Source: Chitinophagaceae bacterium (GTDB lineage: Bacteria > Bacteroidota > Bacteroidia > Chitinophagales > Chitinophagaceae). From it: DNA of 64,000 nucleotides. The stretch spans positions 1 through 64,000 of the forward strand of contig JAEUVK010000163.1 in assembly GCA_016787135.1 (NCBI GenBank). The letters are read 5' to 3'. The notes beneath the pieces were generated by a model. It made no database searches. It was not told the DNA's origin and saw only the letters and a list, made by a program, of their open reading frames with translations. A program made the position numbers and the translations under genes. Shown piece by piece: positions 26,053 to 32,836 of the stretch. Position 1 is the first letter of the stretch. Every line of letters starts with the position of its first letter.

Positions 26053-27159
26053 ATGAAACAGTTCAAAGCATTTGTAAAAAAAGAGTTTCATCACATCTTC
26101 CGGGATACCAGAACAGTCTTCATTCTCCTCGGTATGCCCGTCGTGCAGATCATCATATTCGGATTTGCGCTGACCAATGAAGTAAAGAATTCAAGAATAG
26201 GCGTGTTAGATAATTCAAAAGATGCTGCCACTGAATCGTTGATCAATGAATTGGAGGCCAGCCGTTATTTTGATATCGAAAAGAATATTTACTCCTATAA
26301 TGATATTGAACAGTCGTTCAGGGAAGGTAAGATCAAAATGGCCGTGGTATTCCCGCAACGTTTCGGGGAAAACCTGCAGCATTTCAATAAAGCACAGGTG
26401 CAATTGGTCGCTGATGCATCAGACCCTAACGTGGCAAATACACTAACAAACTACGCTACTGCCGTCGTGATGGATTATCAGAAAAGGATCACCGGAAACC
26501 GTCAGCTTCCCTATACGATCAATACCGAAATGCGCATGTTGTATAATCCTCAGCTGAAGGGGGCTTACAATTTTGTACCGGGTGTAATGGCCATGGTACT
26601 TATGCTGGTGTGTACTTTGATGACGGCAATCACTGTGGTTCGTGAGAAAGAAATGGGAACGATGGAAATATTGCTGGCTTCTCCCATCAAGCCGCTAAAG
26701 ATCATTATTGCCAAGGCTGTTCCTTATTTGTTATTATCCATCGTGAATGTTGCCAGTATTTTATTGCTAAGTGTATTTGTACTGGAAGTTCCTATCAACG
26801 GAAGCTTATTACTGCTGAGTTTTGAAAGCATATTGTTTATCCTCACCTGTTTGGCATTTGGTTTATTGATTTCTGCCTCTACTGCCTCTCAGCAAACGGC
26901 TATGTTTATTTCCTTAACCGGGATGTTTCTGCCAACGGTAATGCTCAGCGGGTTTATGTTCCCGATAGAGAATATGCCTTTACCGTTACAGATCATTTCA
27001 AATGCAGTACCGGCAAAGTGGTATTATATGATCGTAAAAGATGTGATGATAAAAGGAGTGGGGTTGGAGTCCGTCTGGAAAGAAACATTGATACTCGCAG
27101 GCATGATGTTCTTCCTGCTGGCAATGGCGATTAAAAAATTTAAAATCAGGCTGGCATGA
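26053..27159 (+). CDS. ABC-2 type permease 1 (YbhS-like)
   Basis: This 368-residue inner-membrane permease has an N-terminal helix (about 22-42), a large periplasmic domain of about 130 residues, and five further helices with the ABC-2 motif REKEMGTMEILLASPIKPL. The domain layout is that of YbhS/YbhR and DrrB-type exporters. It begins two bases after the ATPase and overlaps the next permease by 4 bases (ATGA). Confidence 0.9.
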   Translation: MKQFKAFVKKEFHHIFRDTRTVFILLGMPVVQIIIFGFALTNEVKNSRIGVLDNSKDAATESLINELEASRYFDIEKNIYSYNDIEQSFREGKIKMAVVFPQRFGENLQHFNKAQVQLVADASDPNVANTLTNYATAVVMDYQKRITGNRQLPYTINTEMRMLYNPQLKGAYNFVPGVMAMVLMLVCTLMTAITVVREKEMGTMEILLASPIKPLKIIIAKAVPYLLLSIVNVASILLLSVFVLEVPINGSLLLLSFESILFILTCLAFGLLISASTASQQTAMFISLTGMFLPTVMLSGFMFPIENMPLPLQIISNAVPAKWYYMIVKDVMIKGVGLESVWKETLILAGMMFFLLAMAIKKFKIRLA

Positions 27160-28274
27160 GGACGTTAAAATTTTTATTGCAAAAAGAGTTCAGACAGATA
27201 TTTCGGGATCCGTCGATCCTCCGTATCATTTTCGTGATGCCGATGATACAATTACTTATTTTGCCCTGGGCTGCTGATTATGAAGTGAAAGATATCAATC
27301 TTTCTGTGGTGGATCATGATCATTCTGATTATTCCCGTCAACTTATTTCAAAAATTACCGCTTCAGGATATTTCAGGTTGCGGGATTATACGGCTTCCTG
27401 CCCCTCAGCTTTGCGGGATATTGAAAAAGATAATGCCGATCTCATCTTAGAAATACCCGCTTCATTTGAAAAGCAGTTAGTGAAGGAGGATGCAGCCACT
27501 TTGTTCATGGCGGTGAATGCGATCAACGGAACAAAGGCTAACCTTGGCGGTGCCTACCTGAAAAGTATCATACAGGATTATAACCGTGAAGTGCGTACGG
27601 AGTGGATCCAGTTTCCCCGGTTCAGCCCGGAGACGACGATAGAAGTTACCTCTTCCAACTGGTTCAACCCGCTGATGAACTACAAATACTTTATGGTGCC
27701 GGGAATACTTGTGATCCTGGTGACCATGGTCGGGTCTTTTCTGGCAGCATTGAATATTGTAAAAGAAAAGGAGGTAGGAACGATAGAGCAGATCAACGTG
27801 ACCCCCGTTAGGAAATACCAGTTCATTTTGGGTAAGCTTATCCCGTTCTGGGTTCTTGGGTTACTGATCCTTTCCATCGGGTTGCTGATCTCAAGAGTGG
27901 CTTATGGTATTGTTCCGGCAGGCAGTTTCTTAACCATTTATGTGTTTGCTTCTGTTTACCTGCTGGCTGTTCTCGGGTTAGGGCTTTTGGTTTCTACATT
28001 TACAAGTACCCAGCAGCAGGCCATGCTTATTTCTTTTTTTATGATAATGGTCTTTATACTGCTCGGGGGCTTATATACTTCTATTGATAGCATGCCTGAA
28101 TGGGCGCAGGCCATTACAAAAGTAAACCCTGTATCCTATTTTATAGATGTAATGAGAATGGTGGTATTGAAGGGTAGCAGCCTGACCGATATTAAGTACC
28201 ATCTGCTGACGGTTCTCGGATTTGCCATTTTTTTTAATGGGTGGGCTGTTTTCAGTTATCGGAAAAGGTCGTAG
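27156..28274 (+). CDS. ABC-2 type permease 2 (YbhR-like)
   Basis: The 372-residue permease has the same layout as the upstream one: an N-terminal helix, a large outside domain, then five helices with KEKEVGTIEQINVTPVRKYQ. It probably forms a heterodimer with permease 1. It ends the operon. I see no terminator directly after it; the next strong one is at 28800, so the small gene at 28364 may be partly cotranscribed. Confidence 0.9.
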   Translation: MRTLKFLLQKEFRQIFRDPSILRIIFVMPMIQLLILPWAADYEVKDINLSVVDHDHSDYSRQLISKITASGYFRLRDYTASCPSALRDIEKDNADLILEIPASFEKQLVKEDAATLFMAVNAINGTKANLGGAYLKSIIQDYNREVRTEWIQFPRFSPETTIEVTSSNWFNPLMNYKYFMVPGILVILVTMVGSFLAALNIVKEKEVGTIEQINVTPVRKYQFILGKLIPFWVLGLLILSIGLLISRVAYGIVPAGSFLTIYVFASVYLLAVLGLGLLVSTFTSTQQQAMLISFFMIMVFILLGGLYTSIDSMPEWAQAITKVNPVSYFIDVMRMVVLKGSSLTDIKYHLLTVLGFAIFFNGWAVFSYRKRS

Positions 28275-28313
28275 GCTGTGGATAATTGATTCATTTCCGG
28301 GTAAAAGTCATTT

Positions 28314-28342
28314 TTTGGTCACGGCAATCTTTTTTATATTCG
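28314..28342 (+). promoter_or_regulatory. Promoter for the 28364 gene (TTTG-17-TATATTCG)
   Basis: TTTG at 28314-28317 and TATATTCG at 28335-28342 (7 of 8 bases of TAnnTTTG, separated by 17 bases) place the transcript start near 28348. This supports the ATG at 28364 over the upstream start at 28286. Confidence 0.45.
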
Positions 28343-28363
28343 GAGTATCAAAAAAGAATTGCT

Positions 28364-28756
28364 ATGCTAAAAATCGGAGAATTAAAACCAGGCGACATCG
28401 TAAAAGTAAACGATGACGGGGTAGAAAGGGAGGGCACAGTGGTCCGTGTCAGCCATGAAGAGCATCAGGCCCTGATAGACAACGGTATCCAGGAGTTTTG
28501 GTACAGCCAGGGTGATATCACATCAGTCCCATTGGATGAAGGCCATCTCATCAAGCTTGGATTTGAAAGACAGGATTTGGACGGAGCCGTCAAATACCTG
28601 AAAGGCGCTTTTCGGCTGGTTACGCCGCGGAAAGGCGATTTTTCCAATATTGAGATGTGGTACCGGGAGGACAGGAGGCATTTCAGCTTTCCTTTGGGTG
28701 TCCATGAGCTTCAGAACCTGCACCTGTCAATGACAAAAGTGCCTTTAGAGGTTTGA
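28364..28756 (+). CDS. Conserved-looking small protein of unknown function
   Basis: I do not recognise this 130-residue protein. The N-terminal half (about 1-55) reads like a small beta barrel of SH3 or KOW type (LKPGDIVKVNDDGVEREGTV, then VVRV strands). The second half has GHLIKLGFERQD and a strongly basic-aromatic segment, WYREDRRHFSFPLGVHELQNL. The coding frame is open upstream to 28286, but the promoter lies there. A strong terminator follows. Confidence 0.6.
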   Translation: MLKIGELKPGDIVKVNDDGVEREGTVVRVSHEEHQALIDNGIQEFWYSQGDITSVPLDEGHLIKLGFERQDLDGAVKYLKGAFRLVTPRKGDFSNIEMWYREDRRHFSFPLGVHELQNLHLSMTKVPLEV

Positions 28757-28799
28757 GATCAACAAGTATAATTGAAAATCAACGTTTTTTTTTACACAG

Positions 28800-28824
28800 C
28801 CCTGAAAAAAAATCAGGGTTTTTT
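28800..28824 (+). terminator. Intrinsic terminator before infA
   Basis: CCCTGA (28800-28805) pairs with TCAGGG (28813-28818) across a loop of seven A, followed by six T. It separates the upstream gene from the ribosomal operon. Confidence 0.8.
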
Positions 28825-28845
28825 CATTTTTAGGCTTGTTCCGCC

Positions 28846-28853
28846 TATCTTTG
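28846..28853 (+). promoter_or_regulatory. Promoter -7 box (TATCTTTG) of the infA-rplQ operon
   Basis: TATCTTTG matches TAnnTTTG exactly, 15 bases before the infA ATG at 28869. It shows that this ribosomal block has its own promoter, right after a terminator. Confidence 0.7.
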
Positions 28854-28868
28854 CAGCCCCAAAAATAT

Positions 28869-29087
28869 ATGTCGAAACAACCCCTTATTAAACAAGATGG
28901 TACGATCATAGAGGCCCTTTCTAATGCCATGTTCCGGGTAAAGCTCGAAAATGGACACGAAATCCTCGCCACCATCTCAGGGAAAATGAGAATGCACTAC
29001 ATCCGCATTCTGCCGGGTGATAAGGTAGGGGTTGAAATGTCGCCATACGATTTAAGCAGGGGAAGGATCATATTCAGGTATAAGTAA
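28869..29087 (+). CDS. infA: Translation initiation factor IF-1
   Basis: IF-1 binds the 30S A site during initiation. The 72-residue OB-fold protein shows the conserved run [20 protein letters not shown], then [17 protein letters not shown] and a C-terminal RGRIIFRYK. The longer open frame (28836) would begin before the promoter, so the ATG at 28869 is correct. It leads the operon of infA, rpmJ, rpsM, rpsK, rpsD, rpoA and rplQ. Confidence 0.96.
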   Translation: MSKQPLIKQDGTIIEALSNAMFRVKLENGHEILATISGKMRMHYIRILPGDKVGVEMSPYDLSRGRIIFRYK

Positions 29088-29090
29088 GCC

Positions 29091-29172
29091 GTTAGCTGAT
29101 AGCGCATAGCTATTAGCAGATAAATAAATGTAGTCACTGCTAACAGCTAAAGGCTGATAGCTAAAAGCTAAA
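29091..29172. repeat. TAGC-rich short repeat between infA and rpmJ
   Basis: The gap is filled with variants of GCTGATAGC and AGCTAAAAGC (29091-29103, 29107-29117, 29139-29172). The arms near 29107-29119 and 29137-29150 can pair into a hairpin with one A-C mismatch. It looks like a dispersed intergenic repeat rather than a gene. Confidence 0.5.
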
Positions 29173-29176
29173 GAAA

Positions 29177-29293
29177 ATGAAAGTAAGAGCATCCATTAAG
29201 AAACGCAGCGCTGATTGCAAGATCGTACGTCGCAAAGGCAAGCTGTATGTGATTAACAAAAAGAATCCCCGCTTCAAGCAGAGACAGGGATAA
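29177..29293 (+). CDS. rpmJ: Ribosomal protein bL36
   Basis: The 38-residue protein [20 protein letters not shown]... ends [10 protein letters not shown], as bL36 does. Of the usual C-x2-C...C...H zinc ligands only Cys14 remains, so this is the zinc-free (C-) type. It lies between infA and rpsM, its normal place. Confidence 0.95.
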   Translation: MKVRASIKKRSADCKIVRRKGKLYVINKKNPRFKQRQG

Positions 29294-29336
29294 TCGTTGT
29301 TAACTGAAAATTTAAAATCGAAAATTAAAAATAACT

Positions 29337-29717
29337 ATGGCTCGTATTGCCGGTGTTGACTTACCAAAAAACAAAAGAGGCGAAATAGGTCTTACCTATA
29401 TATATGGTATCGGCCCTTCTACTGCTAAATATATTCTGGATAAGAATAATATTGACCGCAGCAAGAAAGTTCATGAATGGAATGATGAGGATCTGAATGC
29501 GATCCGTAATACCATCACAGAAGAACTGAAAGTGGAAGGCCAGTTGCGTTCTGAAGTGCAGATGAGTATCAAGCGTTTGCTGGATATTGCCTGCTATCGT
29601 GGTCTTCGCCACCGTAAAGGTCTGCCGGTTCGTGGCCAGCGCACCAAGACAAACAGCCGTACAAGGAAAGGTAAACGTAAAACAGTTGCCGGTAAAAAGA
29701 AGGCACCTAAGAAATAA
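29337..29717 (+). CDS. rpsM: Ribosomal protein uS13
   Basis: The 126-residue 30S head protein opens with [20 protein letters not shown]. It contains [10 protein letters not shown] and ends with a basic tail including [19 protein letters not shown]. Sequence and position between rpmJ and rpsK are as expected. Confidence 0.97.
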   Translation: MARIAGVDLPKNKRGEIGLTYIYGIGPSTAKYILDKNNIDRSKKVHEWNDEDLNAIRNTITEELKVEGQLRSEVQMSIKRLLDIACYRGLRHRKGLPVRGQRTKTNSRTRKGKRKTVAGKKKAPKK

Positions 29718-29725
29718 TACTTTGG

Positions 29726-29825
29726 CAAGCTCAGTATGTCGAGTTGAGCTTGTCGAAGAGGACTTACAAATTTCGAATCAACTCCGGATAGCTTCGTAAG
29801 TCAGCAGGAGGGTTGATTTGATCCG
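29726..29825. repeat. Palindromic repeat and nested inverted repeats before rpsK
   Basis: CAAGCTCA (29726-29733) and TGAGCTTG (29745-29752) are inverted copies around GTATGTCGAGT and lead into TCGAAG, a pattern like the GAGCTTGTCGAAG mini-repeats seen in many genomes. Further arms follow: GACTTAC/GTAAGTC, AATCAAC/GTTGATT (29776-29782 with 29812-29818) and CCGGAT/ATCCGG (29784-29789 with 29820-29825). The last three share flanks and could form a nested fold. It is either a mobile mini-repeat or a leader for rpsK. Confidence 0.45.
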
Positions 29826-29878
29826 GCATAATCGTCGGGATGATTTAAAAAAGTAAAGATTACCTCAGAACAACAATT

Positions 29879-30292
29879 ATGGCAAAAGCACAACAAGCAG
29901 CGCAGCCGAGTGCAAAAGCGGCCGCAAAGAAGAGAGTGGTGAAAGTAGACGCCTACGGCGATGCTCACATCTCTGCAACTTTCAACAACATTATCGTAAG
30001 CCTTACTAACAAAACCGGCCAGGTAATCTCCTGGAGCAGTGCTGGTAAAATGGGTTTCAAGGGTTCTAAAAAGAACACTCCCTATGCTGCACAATTGGCT
30101 GCATCTGATGCTGCCAAAACAGCTTTTGACGCTGGACTGAAAAGGGTGGATGTATATGTGAAAGGTCCCGGAGCCGGCCGCGAAAGCGCTATCCGTTCTC
30201 TTTCACAGAGTGGTATTGAAGTGGTGATGATCAAAGACGTGACCCCGTTGCCACACAACGGTTGTCGCCCTCCCAAGAAGAGAAGAGTTTAA
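29879..30292 (+). CDS. rpsK: Ribosomal protein uS11
   Basis: The 137-residue platform protein of the 30S subunit has an N-terminal basic alanine-rich extension, then [21 protein letters not shown] and the C-terminal [15 protein letters not shown]. The start ATG and position between rpsM and rpsD fit the family. Confidence 0.97.
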   Translation: MAKAQQAAQPSAKAAAKKRVVKVDAYGDAHISATFNNIIVSLTNKTGQVISWSSAGKMGFKGSKKNTPYAAQLAASDAAKTAFDAGLKRVDVYVKGPGAGRESAIRSLSQSGIEVVMIKDVTPLPHNGCRPPKKRRV

Positions 30293-30296
30293 TTAA

Positions 30297-30405
30297 GTAC
30301 GATTTTCGTACAAGACATATTGAGCCATTTTGGTTTCATTTAAAAAAGGGCGCCTGATTGATTTTTAACGCTTTTACTGATCAGAACGCCGTTTCAAAAA
30401 AGCGT
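30297..30405 (+). other. Structured leader between rpsK and rpsD
   Basis: The 128-base gap holds a perfect hairpin GTACGA-TTT-TCGTAC (30297-30311) and a second stem ACGCTTTT/AAAAGCGT (30368-30375 with 30398-30405). S4 regulates its own operon in other bacteria, so a leader here that binds S4 is plausible but unproven. Confidence 0.35.
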
Positions 30406-30420
30406 AAATGAATAAAAACT

Positions 30421-31026
30421 ATGGCACGTTACAATGGTCCAAAGACCAAGATTTCCCGCATTTTTGGTGAGCCTATTTTAGGCAATGGTAAATGGTTGAA
30501 CAAAAATAGCAACCCTCCCGGTCAGCATGGTGCTGCACGCAAGCGTAAAAGCTTAGGCGAGTATGCGCTTCAGTTGCGTGAGAAACAAAAAGCCAAGTAC
30601 ACTTATGGTGTTTTGGAAAAACAGTTCCGCAAAACATTTGAAGAAGCTTCACGCCGTAAAGGTGTAACCGGTGAGAATCTGATCAAGTTACTCGAAGCCC
30701 GTCTGGACAACACTGTTTTCCGTATGGGGATAGCGCCAAGCCGCCCCGCTGCACGCCAGTTGGTAAGTCACAAGCACATCGAAGTAAATGGTGATGTGGT
30801 GAATGTGCCTTCTTATCAGCTAAAACCCGGTGATGTTGTTACTATCAAGGAAGGCAGTAAAGGAAGAACTTCTATCACCAGTGTTGTTCGTGCCAAGAAC
30901 CCGAAATTCAACTGGCTTGATTGGAGTGAAACAGAATTCAAAGGTACTTTTATCACTTATCCTGAAAGGGAAAGCGTTCCTGAGAATATCAAAGAGCAAC
31001 TGATCGTTGAGTTGTACAGTAAGTAA
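30421..31026 (+). CDS. rpsD: Ribosomal protein uS4
   Basis: The 201-residue primary 16S rRNA-binding protein opens with [20 protein letters not shown] and has PPGQHG, then the S4 RNA-binding domain at about 95-160 ([31 protein letters not shown]). It lacks zinc-binding cysteines. Confidence 0.97.
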   Translation: MARYNGPKTKISRIFGEPILGNGKWLNKNSNPPGQHGAARKRKSLGEYALQLREKQKAKYTYGVLEKQFRKTFEEASRRKGVTGENLIKLLEARLDNTVFRMGIAPSRPAARQLVSHKHIEVNGDVVNVPSYQLKPGDVVTIKEGSKGRTSITSVVRAKNPKFNWLDWSETEFKGTFITYPERESVPENIKEQLIVELYSK

Positions 31027-31100
31027 TAGTCTTGAGATTATTAATCTAACAACTCAAAACTTGCTTCTCCGTTTATCATTTATAAAATTAAATCTGAAAT

Positions 31101-32102
31101 ATGGCCATTTTAAATTTCCAAAAACCGGATAAAATAATATTACAGAAGGCTACTGATTTCGAAGCTCAGTTCGAATTTCGCCCCCTGGAGCCTGGTTATG
31201 GCGTAACTATTGGGAATGCACTTCGCCGTGTATTGCTGAATTCACTCGAAGGTTATGCTATCGTAGGTGTGAAGATCGAAGGCGTGGATCATGAATTTGC
31301 TACGATGAAAGGCGTTAGTGAAGATGTGGTGGAGATATTCCTGAATCTGAAACAGGTACGCTTCAAAAAGATCGTTGATCACGAAGTGGCTAATGAAAAG
31401 ATCATCCTTTCTTTAAGAAACAGGACAGAATTTACAGCCGGTATGATCGGTGAGGCTACGCACTCTTTCCAGATCATGAACCCTGACCTGTTGATCTGCA
31501 CACTGGATTCTTCTGCGAAAATGGAGATCGAATTGACGATAGGAAAAGGCCGCGGTTATGTTCCTGCTGAAGAGAACAAACCAAAAGATGCCCCGATGGG
31601 TTATATTCCAATTGATGCTATCTACACGCCGATCAAGAATGTAAAGTACACGATCGAGAATACCCGTGTAGAGCAAAGGACAGACTTCGAAAAGCTGATC
31701 ATGGAAGTTTCTACCGATGGTACTATCCATCCGGAAGAAGCCGTGAAGCAGGCTTCACGCATCCTGATCCAGCACCTGATGATCATTACTGACGAGAACA
31801 TCACATTTGATAATAAAGAAGAGAAGAAAGAAGATCTGGTAGATGAGCAAACACTGCAACTCCGGAAAGTGCTTAAGACACCATTAGAAGACCTGGATCT
31901 TTCTGTACGTGCCTTCAACTGTCTGAAAGCTGCAAAGATCAATTCACTTAGTGAACTGGTACAGTATGAGCAGGAAGATCTGATGAAGTTCCGCAACTTC
32001 GGTCAGAAATCACTGGCTGAAATTGAGCAGGTGCTGACTGAAAGAGGCCTGCATTTCGGAATGGATCTTCAGAAATTAGGTGTTGATAAGGACGAGCTGT
32101 AA
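31101..32102 (+). CDS. rpoA: RNA polymerase alpha subunit
   Basis: The 333-residue alpha subunit has the dimerisation domain (VTIGNALRRVLLNSLEGYAIVGVKIEG) and a C-terminal domain (LDLSVRAFNCLKAAKINSLSELVQY and RNFGQKSLAEI). Alpha nucleates RNA polymerase assembly and touches regulators or UP elements. It sits in its usual place between rpsD and rplQ. Confidence 0.97.
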   Translation: MAILNFQKPDKIILQKATDFEAQFEFRPLEPGYGVTIGNALRRVLLNSLEGYAIVGVKIEGVDHEFATMKGVSEDVVEIFLNLKQVRFKKIVDHEVANEKIILSLRNRTEFTAGMIGEATHSFQIMNPDLLICTLDSSAKMEIELTIGKGRGYVPAEENKPKDAPMGYIPIDAIYTPIKNVKYTIENTRVEQRTDFEKLIMEVSTDGTIHPEEAVKQASRILIQHLMIITDENITFDNKEEKKEDLVDEQTLQLRKVLKTPLEDLDLSVRAFNCLKAAKINSLSELVQYEQEDLMKFRNFGQKSLAEIEQVLTERGLHFGMDLQKLGVDKDEL

Positions 32103-32111
32103 AACTTTTGG

Positions 32112-32141
32112 CTGAGGGGTGATTAACTTCTCAGTTTTTTT
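32112..32141 (+). terminator. Terminator-like hairpin between rpoA and rplQ
   Basis: CTGAG (32112-32116) pairs with CTCAG (32130-32134), extended by two G-U pairs, and seven T follow. It lies inside the operon and may lower rplQ output or mark an operon break. Confidence 0.55.
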
Positions 32142-32194
32142 AATAATGTAGGTCAGAATTCCTGACACGGTCTGACTGAATAAAACTAAACGTC

Positions 32195-32686
32195 ATGCGT
32201 CACGGAGACAAAATCAAAAATTTAAGCCGGACCAAAGCACACAGAGATGCTTTGCTGAGTAACCTGGCTTGTCAACTGATCCAGCACAAAAGGATCGTTA
32301 CTACATTAGCTAAAGCAAAAGCTTTGCGTGTATATGCGGAACCCCTGATCACAAAAGGCAAAGAGAATACAACACACCAGCGTCGTGTCGTATTCAGTTA
32401 CCTGCAGGATAAAGAGGTCGTGAAGGAGTTATTCGGTGCGGTAGCTGAGAAAGTAGCTGGTCGTCCCGGTGGTTACACCCGTATCATTAAATTAGGAGCC
32501 CGTCCCGGTGACAATGCTGAACAGGCATTGATCGAGTTGGTTGATTTCAATGATATCTATGGTAAGGGTAAGGGAGAAGAAAAAACTGCTGCGAAGAAAA
32601 CACGTCGTTCCGGTGGTAAGAAAAAGGCCGCTGAAACAACTGAAAAAGCAGAGGAAACAACCACTCCGGAAAAATCTGCTGAGTAA
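32195..32686 (+). CDS. rplQ: Ribosomal protein bL17 with lysine-rich tail
   Basis: The 163-residue 50S protein opens with [21 protein letters not shown] and shows [23 protein letters not shown]. The family is normally about 120-130 residues; here a low-complexity tail of about 40 residues ([16 protein letters not shown]..., then TE-rich) is added. Confidence 0.96.
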   Translation: MRHGDKIKNLSRTKAHRDALLSNLACQLIQHKRIVTTLAKAKALRVYAEPLITKGKENTTHQRRVVFSYLQDKEVVKELFGAVAEKVAGRPGGYTRIIKLGARPGDNAEQALIELVDFNDIYGKGKGEEKTAAKKTRRSGGKKKAAETTEKAEETTTPEKSAE

Positions 32687-32714
32687 ACTGGTACAAATAA
32701 TCTACCATATCAAA

Positions 32715-32744
32715 ACCCCGGAGTTATATCCGGGGTTTTTGTTT
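32715..32744 (+). terminator. Terminator ending the ribosomal operon
   Basis: ACCCCGGA (32715-32722) pairs with TCCGGGGT (32729-32736) around a six-base loop, followed by a T run. It closes the infA-rplQ unit. Confidence 0.85.
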
Positions 32745-32836
32745 AAACCAACTTGTAGTTTTTGACAGGGCAGCCAAAATGATTTATTTTCACTTCGCAT
32801 TTTTGCTGCTTGCTATATACCAATCAAACTGAATAA

